A DNA stretch of 64,000 bases, taken from assembly GCA_023409535.1 (NCBI GenBank), contig JAEYGZ010000028.1, positions 1 to 64,000 of the forward strand, written 5' to 3'. Of this stretch, positions 35,204-44,331 are shown piece after piece. Numbering within the stretch: position 1 is the stretch's first letter; the number at the start of each line of letters is the position of its first letter. The translations under genes and the position numbers were made by a program. The notes under the pieces were generated by a model that worked only from the letters and a program-made list of their open reading frames with translations, did not search any database and was not told where the DNA came from. The stretch comes from Bacillota bacterium (GTDB lineage Bacteria; Bacillota; Clostridia; Lachnospirales; Lachnospiraceae).

Positions 35204-35499
35204 TTTAACATTTTTGCAATTTTATGTCAACGAATTGTCAGAAATATCATATAGTACTTTAGAATTATCTGACTATTTATCCAGCTATTTTGTTTATTTA
35301 CAAGCGCACGCCCATTTAAAGTCGTTTCTTTCTTTACCCATTCGCAATTTTCCAGTATAATTTATGTAAATTAATAGATAATCCGCAGATTTATATATGA
35401 TGCAGCTTAATATATCATAAATGTAGTAAGAACAGAGTTAAGACAAGAAACTGATATATAATCTGCAAACATAGATGTTACTTAACGGAGGTGAAGAAA
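35204..35499. other. AT-rich non-coding edge of the accessory island
   Basis: 296 bp. No gene, terminator or clear promoter seen. Confidence 0.4.
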
Positions 35500-35649
35500 G
35501 TGAAACTGCAGCTTTTGGGAATATCAATTATTCTCTTCGGAATAGCATTAATACTTAGTTCTTCAGGAACTTTTCAAGCATTTGGATTGTTTATTTCATT
35601 GTTGGGACTTATTGTTTCAATGATAGGATCGGCCGAGAAAAAGCAATAA
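35500..35649 (+). CDS. 49-aa small membrane protein (GTG start)
   Basis: GGAGG lies 8 nt before a GTG start; the frame runs 49 codons to TAA. The product has two hydrophobic helices (LLGISIILFGIALIL and AFGLFISLLGLIVSMIG) separated by SSSGTFQ and ends in a charged AEKKQ. Two-helix miniproteins of this kind are common but unnamed in Clostridia. The strong SD and helical pattern support a real gene. Confidence 0.6.
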   Translation: MKLQLLGISIILFGIALILSSSGTFQAFGLFISLLGLIVSMIGSAEKKQ

Positions 35650-35734
35650 TTAGGAATGCAGGAACTTACCGATATGCGGTCAGCAGATTAGTAAGTTCAC
35701 TGGTATTGCAACATCACTCGTATTATAACTTAAA

Positions 35735-35788
35735 CAAGAGAAAACGCATGTTTTCGAGCTTGCTCGTAAAAACATGCGTTTTCTCTTG
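35735..35788. terminator. Very long bidirectional terminator hairpin
   Basis: CAAGAGAAAACGCATGTTTT pairs perfectly with AAAACATGCGTTTTCTCTTG (20 bp), with an inner CGAGC/GCTCG extension. The A/T-rich arms give T-runs on both strands. It ends spoVT on the minus strand and the 49-aa gene on the plus strand. Confidence 0.85.
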
Positions 35789-35812
35789 ATATCATCCGTT
35801 TATTTGCGCAGA

Positions 35813-36361
35813 TTATTGTTCCATCTGTCTTCCCAGAAAAGCTGCTGCCGTGGCTGCAAGCTTTGTTTCCAGTTCGCCGAATTTGGTCTTTGCATCCTTA
35901 GTGAGCAGGATAACGGAGCCGATGGCATCGCCTTCGCTGATAATGGGTGTGATAGCCTCATAAACGAATTCGGAATCATCCTCATTCATTACCCTTACAT
36001 AGTTTTTATCTTCTTTTGATGCGAGTACTGTTTCTCTTTCATTGATAACTTCTTCCAGATCATGACTGATACTTTTTGTAATCAGATCCTTCTTTGTCGG
36101 TCCCGCTACTGCGATAAACTGGTCTTTATCTGTTATCGCCACAATATGCCCGGAGGTCTGCGCCAGAGAATCCGCATATTGCTTCGCAAATTGACCCAGT
36201 TCGCCGATGGGTGAATACTTCTTTAAAATGATCTCACCCTCGCGGTCCGTAAAAATCTCCAGAGGATCCCCTTCTCTGATTCGTAAAGTACGTCTTATCT
36301 CTTTAGGAACCACAACACGACCCAGATCATCTATTCTTCTTACAATTCCAGTTGCTTTCAT
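35813..36361 (-). CDS. spoVT: Stage V sporulation protein T
   Basis: A 182-aa transcription regulator of forespore (sigma-G) genes. The N-terminal AbrB-type swapped-hairpin domain is MKATGIVRRIDDLGRVVVPK..RRTLRIREGDPLEIF. The C-terminal GAF-like domain follows (about 55-180). Length equals the B. subtilis protein (178). SD GGAGGAAG before the ATG. It marks the end of the accessory island and the return to core genes. Confidence 0.96.
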   Translation of the reverse strand: MKATGIVRRIDDLGRVVVPKEIRRTLRIREGDPLEIFTDREGEIILKKYSPIGELGQFAKQYADSLAQTSGHIVAITDKDQFIAVAGPTKKDLITKSISHDLEEVINERETVLASKEDKNYVRVMNEDDSEFVYEAITPIISEGDAIGSVILLTKDAKTKFGELETKLAATAAAFLGRQMEQ

Positions 36362-36485
36362 ACAAGATCTTCCTCCGTTTTACATATTTTGATGAAATTA
36401 AATGTTACATTTGCTATCTGATACTATTGTTTGTAAAATGGGAAAGTTTATACATTTATTTGCTATAATATTTTCTAAAGGCAAC

Positions 36486-38186
36486 TTACAGATTAATTCT
36501 CAGTGCGTTAAAAGCACTATAGATATCCAGTACCCCATAACCCCAGTCACGGTTTGGATAAACCAAAGTGGTGCTTCTTCGTGCACCGCGCATCAAATAT
36601 TTTTTAATCTCAATGGTGCTTAAAGTCGGCTGATTTCCTAAGATTGCGCCCCATTCCAGCATAAGCGCCGCCACACCTGTTGTATGGGCTGACGCTACTC
36701 CGGTACCGGTGAAATTAACATACCCTCCCTCCAGGTCCGGTGCTGCATAATTGACACCCGGAGCGGCAAACTCAGGTTTTATGATATTTGCCCGGGTATA
36801 GCCCCTGCTTGCATTTACATATAAGGTACCGCTGATGGCATTATAAGCTGTAACAGTAATCGGTACTTCCGATGATCCCGGGGAAAGTACTGTGGTATAA
36901 ATATCCGGTTGAATAAAATAGGTATCCGTCGATATCATATCACCCATAGGAAGCCAGATATTAAAGCTTGAGGCCAAATCTCCCTGGGCGTATACCGTAA
37001 ACCTCCATATTCCGGAGGAAGTATTGTGAAAACGGAACATGATCAATTGATCTCCGGTAAAGCTTTCGACTGTCTGATAATCTATACTGATATCCGTTTC
37101 CTCAAAGATAAAGGATATCTGCCTGCTTACATGCAACCCGGCAGGAATCCGGGGAATATACTCACCGGAGGGGGAGAGAATATCAATACTGAAGATTCCG
37201 GGGGAATCCCCCCAAAGCACCATAGTAAAGCTTCGGTCCTCCTCCCCCACATTCATCTCTACGGTGGAGGTTCCGCTTGCAGGATCCACAATTCCATGAA
37301 AATGCCTTCCCCGGTTACCTTCATTTCCAATGGAAGTTACAATAGCTACCCTCTGAAAATCGGCAACGACGGATAGAAAGTTGCTGAGCGGCGAACGACC
37401 GTCATGGGCATCCAGGGAATTGCCAAGTGCCAGCCCGATTGCAATGGGTCTGTTCAAGTCCCTGGCAACCTGCAGGCAATACTGTACCCCCCACATAATT
37501 GAGTTTTCCTGATAGCAGACCACTCCCTCCGGTACTCCGTAAAAGTCCCGCAAATAGTTCTTTGCTTCCATCAGCTTAACCACAATCAACTCGGCATCCG
37601 GCGCTACTCCTGCAAACTCCGCGGCATCATTTTCTGTTCCCACCGCTATTCCTGCCAACATGGTACCATGACCGTTCGTATCAGTGGTTGGAACGACTTC
37701 CAGCGGATTTTCCGCCTGTAATGCTACGTTAATCTCCTCCTGGGTATATTCTGTCCCAAATCCGTAATCATAGGGAAATGGTCCGTTTTGTATGGTCTGA
37801 TCCCATAAGGATAAAACCTTCGTCGTACCGTCAGCCTTCATAAACACGGGCAGATTATAATTTATTCCCGTATCAACGATCCCAACGAGTACACCCTGTC
37901 CGCGCAGGTTAAAATCCGGATACGTACGCAACTCCGTAACCCCGGAAGCCTCGAGAGCCACTTCACTGGTCAATCCAAATAAATACGGCCAGGAGGTAAA
38001 GCCGTAAGTCTGTGCACCTCTGACAAGCGCCTGGGCTACAGGAATATAAGCAACAGCATAGCCCACATTCATGACCTGAACGGTTGCATTTTGAATTTGC
38101 TCAAGAATCCGCGGATTATTAAAATAATTAATAATTAAGTCTGCATAGTCCTGACTGACTATCTTTGCTCTTTCTTCCTCTGTCAT
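36486..38186 (-). CDS. Csp-like subtilase homologue with Ser-to-Gly active site (pseudoprotease)
   Basis: 566 aa, S8 family with a ~90-residue prodomain. Asp (GVLVGIVDTGINY) and His (DTNGHGTMLAGIA) of the triad are present, but the Ser motif GTSMA reads FTGTGVASAHTTGVAAL, so the catalytic Ser is Gly (codon gga). An inserted jelly-roll-like region (IFSIDILSPSGEY ... LSPGSSEVPITVTAY) matches the Csp layout. No signal peptide, as for spore Csp proteins. C. difficile CspC likewise has Gly in this place and acts in germinant sensing. The active paralogue lies 20 nt upstream on the same strand. Confidence 0.85.
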   Translation of the reverse strand: MTEEERAKIVSQDYADLIINYFNNPRILEQIQNATVQVMNVGYAVAYIPVAQALVRGAQTYGFTSWPYLFGLTSEVALEASGVTELRTYPDFNLRGQGVLVGIVDTGINYNLPVFMKADGTTKVLSLWDQTIQNGPFPYDYGFGTEYTQEEINVALQAENPLEVVPTTDTNGHGTMLAGIAVGTENDAAEFAGVAPDAELIVVKLMEAKNYLRDFYGVPEGVVCYQENSIMWGVQYCLQVARDLNRPIAIGLALGNSLDAHDGRSPLSNFLSVVADFQRVAIVTSIGNEGNRGRHFHGIVDPASGTSTVEMNVGEEDRSFTMVLWGDSPGIFSIDILSPSGEYIPRIPAGLHVSRQISFIFEETDISIDYQTVESFTGDQLIMFRFHNTSSGIWRFTVYAQGDLASSFNIWLPMGDMISTDTYFIQPDIYTTVLSPGSSEVPITVTAYNAISGTLYVNASRGYTRANIIKPEFAAPGVNYAAPDLEGGYVNFTGTGVASAHTTGVAALMLEWGAILGNQPTLSTIEIKKYLMRGARRSTTLVYPNRDWGYGVLDIYSAFNALRINL

Positions 38187-38206
38187 GGCAAACTCACGGC
38201 ATCCCT

Positions 38207-39907
38207 TCAGACAACGACTCCGGTACGGAGACTGTCAAATATATTAAATACATCCAATATTCCATATCCCCAATCCCTGTTGGGGTATTGTATATCAGGA
38301 TCTCTCCTGGCACCTCTTATAACCAGCTTCTTAAATTCAACTGTGCTGAGTCCGGGCAGGTTCTGCCTGACAACCGCCCACTCCAGGATCATGGCTGCCA
38401 CACCGGTTGTCTGTGCAGCTGAAACACTGGTCCCCTCATAGGTTGTAAAGCCCTGGTCCAGTGTAGGGCCGATCACGCCGACACCAGGTGCGACAACGCT
38501 GGGCTCTATTCTGCCAAGTCTGGTGTATCCTCTGCTGGCGTTGATATATAAACTGTCATCCAGATAGTTATAAGCCGATACTGTCAGCGGTACATCCGCA
38601 TTTCCAGCCGACAATATGGTGGTATACGGATCAGACCGGACAAAAAAGGTATTCGTGGTAATAAGATCTCCCATGGGAAGCCATACATTATATCCCAAAT
38701 GTAAGTCTCCCCGTTCATATACATTAAAACGCCAGATCCCCGTTGCAGGATTTTCAAAGCGAATCAGAATCAGCTGGTCACCTGTTAAGGATTCAACCAT
38801 CTGATAATCCACATAAATAATCGTTCTTTCAAAGATAAAGGAGATTTCGCGGTTTTCATTCATCCCCACCGCGATACGCGGAACATATTCTCCGGATGGA
38901 GATAAGATATCAATGGAGAAAATGCTTGGTGCCTGCCCCCATAACTCCATGGAGAACCCATTTTCATTCTCACCGACATTCAGCTCTACCACATCGTAAC
39001 CTGTCGCAGTATTGGTCATTCCTGAATAATGCCTCCGGCTGTTACCCTCATTCCCCGCGGCTACGACAACGACAACACCCGGAGCAGCAGCTATAATTGA
39101 CAGATACCGGGAAAGAATTCCCCTTCCGTCATGTCCTCCCTGACTGGATCCAAGCGCCAGGCATAATGCCAGGGGACGTTCCAGGCTATAGGCTAAGTCA
39201 AGCACTGTTCTTACCGCAAACATAATATCGCTTTCCTGATAACACAGGATATCCTCAGGAACCATAAAAAACCGTTTAATGACACTCTTAGCCGGCTTTA
39301 GCTTAACAACAATGTATTCAGCACCGGTTGCAACTCCCGAGAAGTCTTCGTCTGCATTCGTATTTCCGCCTGCAATTCCCGCTACCATGGTACCATGCCC
39401 AACTGTGTCCGTACTCGGGACGGCATCAAACGGATTCTCACTCTGTAACGCCTGATTTATCTGTTCTCTGGTATAGATCGTCCCAAAATTCCTGTCCTGA
39501 GGCGGCGGACCGGTCTGAATTGTCTGATCCCACAGATAGGCAATTCTGGTGGTGTTATCTGCATTGATAAAGATGGGATTCGTATAATCTATGCCGGTAT
39601 CAATGATACCTACCAGCACCCCCTGGCCAATCAGGTTAAAATTCGGTATATTCCTGATTCTTGCAATCCCCGAAGCTTCCAGGCTTTCCAGACTGATTGG
39701 TGCAAACAGGGAGGGAATTGCCGCGTAGCCAAATTGATAAACACTCTGATTAGTCAGTTCAGAAGCCGGAATGTGTACCAGTGCCGTAAAATAGTTAATA
39801 ATTTCATAATTTCCATATTGCTCCAGAATCGCTTCATTTCCACCATAATCTATCAGTAAATCAGCATAATCCTCACTGATAATCGGACTGACACCGTTTG
39901 AGGTCAT
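38207..39907 (-). CDS. Csp-like S8 subtilase, intact catalytic triad
   Basis: 566 aa, paralogue of the next downstream gene and the same length. Prodomain about 1-90, then GVLVGIIDTGIDY (Asp), DTVGHGTMVAGIA (His) and TYEGTSVSAAQTTGVAAMIL (Ser). The jelly-roll insert is conserved. No signal peptide. Csp proteases in Clostridium cleave pro-SleC to trigger cortex hydrolysis in germination; S8 relatives of this type are numerous in Lachnospiraceae, so the role is likely but not certain. The SD GGAG, 7 nt before the ATG, is inside a 12-bp hairpin. Confidence 0.88.
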   Translation of the reverse strand: MTSNGVSPIISEDYADLLIDYGGNEAILEQYGNYEIINYFTALVHIPASELTNQSVYQFGYAAIPSLFAPISLESLEASGIARIRNIPNFNLIGQGVLVGIIDTGIDYTNPIFINADNTTRIAYLWDQTIQTGPPPQDRNFGTIYTREQINQALQSENPFDAVPSTDTVGHGTMVAGIAGGNTNADEDFSGVATGAEYIVVKLKPAKSVIKRFFMVPEDILCYQESDIMFAVRTVLDLAYSLERPLALCLALGSSQGGHDGRGILSRYLSIIAAAPGVVVVVAAGNEGNSRRHYSGMTNTATGYDVVELNVGENENGFSMELWGQAPSIFSIDILSPSGEYVPRIAVGMNENREISFIFERTIIYVDYQMVESLTGDQLILIRFENPATGIWRFNVYERGDLHLGYNVWLPMGDLITTNTFFVRSDPYTTILSAGNADVPLTVSAYNYLDDSLYINASRGYTRLGRIEPSVVAPGVGVIGPTLDQGFTTYEGTSVSAAQTTGVAAMILEWAVVRQNLPGLSTVEFKKLVIRGARRDPDIQYPNRDWGYGILDVFNIFDSLRTGVVV

Positions 39908-39914
39908 AAAAATA

Positions 39915-39954
39915 CTCCATATACATGAACATTCTCTTAGTAATGTATATGGAG
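39915..39954 (-). promoter_or_regulatory. 12-bp hairpin enclosing the SD of the Csp-like gene
   Basis: CTCCATATACAT, 16-nt loop, ATGTATATGGAG, perfect on both arms. On the minus-strand mRNA the second arm contains the SD GGAG, and TATTTTTATG follows. It could block translation until opened, or serve as the terminator of the upstream chemoreceptor gene, since T-rich sequence follows. Confidence 0.6.
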
Positions 39955-39979
39955 CTCCGATAAAAACTATGTGACCGGA

Positions 39980-41971
39980 TTATTCCGTAATAAAACCGGC
40001 CGTAACCTCCTGCAGCTGCCGCACTACCTTGGACATATTACCACTGATGGAGGCCAGTTCACTGGCAGTTGCTGACTGCTGCTGCATTGCAGCGGCTGCC
40101 TGTTGTGTTCCTGCCGCGTTCTGATGGGCTATCTCCGATAAAGACTGAAGCGTCTGAAGCATCTGAGCCTTCCTTTGCAGCATCTCGCTTAATGCTTCAT
40201 CAAGGCTTACGGTAACCGCCTGAGAAGCATGCATGGAAACTGTAATCCGGTTGTACCCCTCTATGGTATCGTATACACTTTGATGCTGTTCCTTGGAGGT
40301 TAAGGTAATCTTATCCATGCCGTCAACTGCTTTCTTTACGTTACCTTGAAGGTCCTTCACCATGCTGTCTATGTATTTTGTCGATTCTGAGGATTGGTCC
40401 GCCAGCTTGCGGATCTCCTCCGCTACTACCGCAAAGCCGTAGCCTGCTTCCCCTGCCCGGGCTGCTTCAATGGCTGCATTCAGGGATAACAGATTGGTCT
40501 GCTTTGCCAACTCGGCAATAATGGTACTGGCTTCCCTGATCTTCTGAGAACTTGTATTGGTCTCAAGTATAATGGAGCATATCTCGTCGATAGCCGCTTC
40601 ATTGTCCTTTGTCATCTCAGATAAACGCCTGATATTAGTGAGACCGCTGTTTACTACTCCCTCAACCTCTCTGGAAGAAGCTTTCAGATTCTGCATATTT
40701 ATGTTATTCTTTTCAATGATCTCCCCCAGTTCAATGGCGCTTCTGGTACCCAGCTCTGTACTCTCTGCCTGCTTTACGGCACCATAGGCAATTTCATCAA
40801 CGGTTTTTGTAAGCTCATCAAATGCTACCAGCGACTGTCTGGAAGCCTCGGAGATTGTTTGGGTCGTCTGACTGACTTCCTCAGCCGCACCCGAGATTTG
40901 AGCAATTATACCCCGGAGCTTATTGATTAAGGATTGGAATGCCGTTGACAGGGTGCCAACCTCATCCCTTTGCTTCAGGTAACGTACGTCAATATTCTCC
41001 CGTATGTCCAGATCCGCCACCCTTTTTGAATGCTTGGTCATAACAATCAGCGGCTTGGTAATATTGTAATCAAGAACATAGACAATTCCGATCCCTACCA
41101 CAAGGATAATCAGCATCGCTATTACAATTGTGCGGATTGTTTTTGGAATTACCGACAGCACCTCCTGCTGGTCGGCTACCATAACGAAGCTCCACTCCGT
41201 ACCCTTTATCGGCGTATAGCCTGCAAAGAAGCTGCTGCCATCCTGTTCATAGCTGACAGTTCCTGTTTTATGATCAAGGATTGTCTGTACTGCTGCTGCC
41301 AGACCGGTGAACTCCTTATTTTTCTGCGCTTCCTTGATAGGATTAAAGCTCTTTAATACCAGCTGTGTGTCAGGATTGGCAATCATGACGCCGGCAGCGT
41401 TAATCATAAAGGCATATCCGTTTTCACCGTACTTTGCATCCTGGATGATATTCCCCAAGGTATCCGCTTCCTTACGGCCAATCAGAGCGCCCACAACCTC
41501 ATTGTCCTTATACACAGGAACAGCGACTTCAATCTCCGGTTTTCTTGTCACCCTGCTTATATTTACATCCGATATCTCGGCAGTTCCGGCAAGAGCTGCC
41601 TGAACATAAGGTCTGTCTCTCATGAGCCTGGTCGTACCGTCGGAATAAGTGGCATAGCCGTTAGGCAAGGCATATCCGATATCGATATAATCTGTTTTCT
41701 TCAATTCCTCCGTTAATATCTCTGTATTAATATCAAATCCCATAGTTACAATGGGATCGTTTTTCGCAATGATCTCCAGCGAGGCTGTTAAGGCCTCCAT
41801 ACGGCTTTCTGTCGTTTTTGCCCCCTCTGCCGCCAAAAGCTGCAGCGACTTTTGTGCTTCCTCCTTAAGAGACTGATATCCGCTGATAATTGAAATGGCC
41901 CCCACAATGACCGTAATTGCCAGGATCATTGCCGAAAATGACACAATCAGCTTCGTCTTAATACTCCTCAT
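39980..41971 (-). CDS. Methyl-accepting chemotaxis protein (dCache + HAMP)
   Basis: A 663-aa receptor. Helix 1 (LIVSFSAMILAITVIVGAISI), an extracytoplasmic dCache sensor (about 35-275, with YATYSDGTTRLMRDRPY and YGENGYAFMINAAGVMIANP), helix 2 (TIVIAMLIILVVGIGIVYVL), HAMP, then the signalling hairpin with the tip EIRKLADQSSESTKYI preceded by NLLSLNAAIEAARAGEAGYG. dCache domains often bind amino acids or small organic acids. No che genes are near. It is upstream of the Csp-like gene on the same strand. Confidence 0.95.
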   Translation of the reverse strand: MRSIKTKLIVSFSAMILAITVIVGAISIISGYQSLKEEAQKSLQLLAAEGAKTTESRMEALTASLEIIAKNDPIVTMGFDINTEILTEELKKTDYIDIGYALPNGYATYSDGTTRLMRDRPYVQAALAGTAEISDVNISRVTRKPEIEVAVPVYKDNEVVGALIGRKEADTLGNIIQDAKYGENGYAFMINAAGVMIANPDTQLVLKSFNPIKEAQKNKEFTGLAAAVQTILDHKTGTVSYEQDGSSFFAGYTPIKGTEWSFVMVADQQEVLSVIPKTIRTIVIAMLIILVVGIGIVYVLDYNITKPLIVMTKHSKRVADLDIRENIDVRYLKQRDEVGTLSTAFQSLINKLRGIIAQISGAAEEVSQTTQTISEASRQSLVAFDELTKTVDEIAYGAVKQAESTELGTRSAIELGEIIEKNNINMQNLKASSREVEGVVNSGLTNIRRLSEMTKDNEAAIDEICSIILETNTSSQKIREASTIIAELAKQTNLLSLNAAIEAARAGEAGYGFAVVAEEIRKLADQSSESTKYIDSMVKDLQGNVKKAVDGMDKITLTSKEQHQSVYDTIEGYNRITVSMHASQAVTVSLDEALSEMLQRKAQMLQTLQSLSEIAHQNAAGTQQAAAAMQQQSATASELASISGNMSKVVRQLQEVTAGFITE

Positions 41972-42104
41972 ATGTAGTCCTCCATATTCTCTCTTCTTCT
42001 ATAATTTCATCTTATAGAGAAACAGAGTACTTTTCCTACATGCTGGTATTAAATCTATGTAAAATTTAAGCAAACTCATAGTCCGAAAGTTCTATTGAAA
42101 ACAT

Positions 42105-42136
42105 CAAAAAACGACAGGAGTTTATCACTCCTGTCG
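42105..42136 (-). terminator. Rho-independent terminator of the ABC-2 operon
   Basis: On the minus strand CGACAGGAGT, 5-nt loop, ACTCCTGTCG, then a run of T. It ends the natA/natB-like operon. Confidence 0.9.
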
Positions 42137-42162
42137 CTGCATCTAACTATATTTCTACTCTT

Positions 42163-43386
42163 TTATGCGTTAAACATAACCTTTTCGTTATTAAAGGCTT
42201 TCGTAATTAATGCGGTTATCACAAATGCCAGGATCAGAATGGTCAGGACTGTTACACCGAACTGGGCAAAGGTAAGCTCACCCATTAAAAGGTTTTGGAT
42301 ACTAACCGCACTGTTATAGATAGGGATAAGGAAATTCGTCAGCTTGCTGTCTCCCGTTCCGGAATAAGTCATAATTCCTCCCAGCATAACCAGGATATAA
42401 GCCGGCATTACATAGGTATTCGCTTCCTTGGAGGTACGGGCATAAACCGCAATCAAAGCAACAATCGACACATACAGATACACAACGGCAATCATGATAA
42501 CTAACAGCATAACAGCATCCACCGGTGCCAGCTTAATGCTGAGCTCACCCAGGGAGCCGCCTGACGCACCGTTCATCAGCGCCGGAAGTCCTAAGGTGAT
42601 GGATACCGCATAAACCACCGCCGAGATACTTGATAAGATCGCCAATGAAATTAACTTTCCAAATACAATCTCGCCGCGCTTAATAGGGGATACCAGCATA
42701 CTGGACAGGGTGCCGCGCTCCTTCTCACCGGTAATCGCATCCACCCCAAGACCCATGGCTCCCGCAAACAGCATAATATTAATCAGGAAGGGCAGCATCA
42801 TACCAAGTACTCTGCCGCTCTGCTTCTTTTCATCCACGATAATGGACGCCGACGGATCCTTATCAATATAAAATACCTGAAGCTCCTCCATATTCCCAAG
42901 GCGTGCCGCCAGGATACTTTGCTGATAAGGTCCCAATACCGCACTTACAAACTTTTCCCGCGCTGCTGAAGAATAGTCCTCAGCAGTATTATAAAAAGTC
43001 TTTACCTCCGGAATCGAATCTCCTGCCGCCTGGTACGCAGCAATCGTATCGCTGAAGCCCTCGTCAAATACCACCAGCAGATCATTTGTACCGTTGTATA
43101 TGCCATCCTTCACCGGCTGAGTATCTGCAGCGGCGTCCAGGTAAGTAAACTGTGCCTCAAACCCGACACCCGACATAAAGCTCCCCAGATCCTCAGGTGC
43201 ATTCTGAATGTAGACGGACGGTATGTGTTCTTCAATATCGCTCATCATATTGCTGAGCAGTGTTCCCATGATAGAATAAAGGCCCACGATCATTACGGCG
43301 GGAAGAATAAATAAGCTGATAATCATCTTCTTATCATGAAATACTCTTGACAGTTCCTTCATGATTATGTATTTAACACCCTTCAT
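42163..43386 (-). CDS. ABC-2 type transporter permease (NatB-like)
   Basis: A 407-aa membrane protein. Helix 1 (MIISLFILPAVMIVGLYSIM), a large extracytoplasmic loop (about 35-170), then five helices; GVDAITGEKERGTLSSMLVSP is the ABC-2 signature before the membrane core. NatAB of B. subtilis exports Na+, but related proteins export many drugs. It overlaps the operon rhythm with the ATPase gene 2 nt upstream. Confidence 0.9.
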   Translation of the reverse strand: MKGVKYIIMKELSRVFHDKKMIISLFILPAVMIVGLYSIMGTLLSNMMSDIEEHIPSVYIQNAPEDLGSFMSGVGFEAQFTYLDAAADTQPVKDGIYNGTNDLLVVFDEGFSDTIAAYQAAGDSIPEVKTFYNTAEDYSSAAREKFVSAVLGPYQQSILAARLGNMEELQVFYIDKDPSASIIVDEKKQSGRVLGMMLPFLINIMLFAGAMGLGVDAITGEKERGTLSSMLVSPIKRGEIVFGKLISLAILSSISAVVYAVSITLGLPALMNGASGGSLGELSIKLAPVDAVMLLVIMIAVVYLYVSIVALIAVYARTSKEANTYVMPAYILVMLGGIMTYSGTGDSKLTNFLIPIYNSAVSIQNLLMGELTFAQFGVTVLTILILAFVITALITKAFNNEKVMFNA

Positions 43387-43388
43387 CC

Positions 43389-44165
43389 TTAAGCTCCCTC
43401 CCTGTTATATTCCTGATATAATTTAAAAAATGCATCTTCCAATTCCTCGGTATGAGTGTCGGAAAGTATCTCATCCAAGGTACCCTCCTGAACCTTCATG
43501 CCGTTAATAATAACACCGATGCGGTCGCAGAGCTTCTCCGCCTCCGTCATGATATGAGTTGAGATAATGACTGTCTTCCCTTCATCCCTCAGCTGCTTTA
43601 AGTAATCAGTCACATTTCTTGCGGTGATAATATCCAGCCCGGTGGTTGGCTCATCGAAAATCACAACCTCAGGATCATGTACCAGACTGACTGCAATTGA
43701 AGCTTTCTGCTTCATACCGGTGGACAATTCATCAATTTTCTTATCCTGAAAAGCCTTAATACCGAAATATTCAAACAGCATCTCGCGTCTTTGCTCGATG
43801 ATCTGCTCATTTTCACCATACAATCTTCCAAAAAAATTAAACATATACTTCGGGGAAAACTGAGGGTCCAGTTTGATTTCATTGGTCAGGAAGCAAATAC
43901 TCTTTCTAACCTTCTCAGATTCCTTCACCGTATCATGGCCGCATACCTCAACGGAGCCTGCGGTGGGTTTCAGCAATGTAGCAATTGTACGCAGTGCCGT
44001 GGTTTTTCCGGCGCCGTTAGGTCCCAGCAGTCCGTATATTTCTCCTGGCCTCGCCTCCAAAGAGAGCTTATCCAGTGCTTTTTTCATGTTCTTCTTGGTT
44101 TTCTGCTCAGCCATTTGTTTCTTGTTGAGCTTATAAATCTTCGTTAAATCTTTGACTATAATCAT
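43389..44165 (-). CDS. ABC transporter ATP-binding protein (NatA-like)
   Basis: A 258-aa ATPase partner of the ABC-2 permease. Walker A GLLGPNGAGKTT (about 44-55), signature LSTGMKQKASIA, Walker B PEVVIFDEPTTGLD and switch His ISTHIMTEAEKL. A strong promoter and a perfect palindrome lie upstream, so the operon is probably controlled by a repressor not encoded here. Confidence 0.95.
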   Translation of the reverse strand: MIIVKDLTKIYKLNKKQMAEQKTKKNMKKALDKLSLEARPGEIYGLLGPNGAGKTTALRTIATLLKPTAGSVEVCGHDTVKESEKVRKSICFLTNEIKLDPQFSPKYMFNFFGRLYGENEQIIEQRREMLFEYFGIKAFQDKKIDELSTGMKQKASIAVSLVHDPEVVIFDEPTTGLDIITARNVTDYLKQLRDEGKTVIISTHIMTEAEKLCDRIGVIINGMKVQEGTLDEILSDTHTEELEDAFFKLYQEYNREGA

Positions 44166-44187
44166 GGTGCTCCCACTCCTTTCTGAT

Positions 44188-44246
44188 CCATAGGTCCTAT
44201 GGTTTTACACATAATTCCAGTATACAGGACATCCTGCTTTTGTCAA
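44188..44246 (-). promoter_or_regulatory. Promoter and operator of the ABC-2 operon
   Basis: On the minus strand TTGACA (44246-44241), 16-nt spacer, TATACT (44224-44219). About 10 nt downstream of the expected start lies CCATAGG-T-CCTATGG (44202-44188), a perfect 15-bp palindrome that fits a repressor site. Confidence 0.65.
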
Positions 44247-44270
44247 TTGAAAAATCCTTAATAACATATT

Positions 44271-44305
44271 ATAAGCGGATTAGAAACCAGGTCCAATCCG
44301 CTTAT
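44271..44305 (-). terminator. Hairpin between dtd and the ABC-2 operon
   Basis: ATAAGCGGATT, 13-nt loop, AATCCGCTTAT: a perfect 11-bp stem after the dtd stop. No strong T-run, so terminator strength is uncertain. Confidence 0.55.
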
Positions 44306-44331
44306 CAGTGTGCTCAATGGGCACATTAACT

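Noticed and set aside
41972..42060. Sigma-28 promoter for the chemoreceptor gene
   Set aside because: TAAA occurs but no GCCGATAA-like -10 at the right distance.
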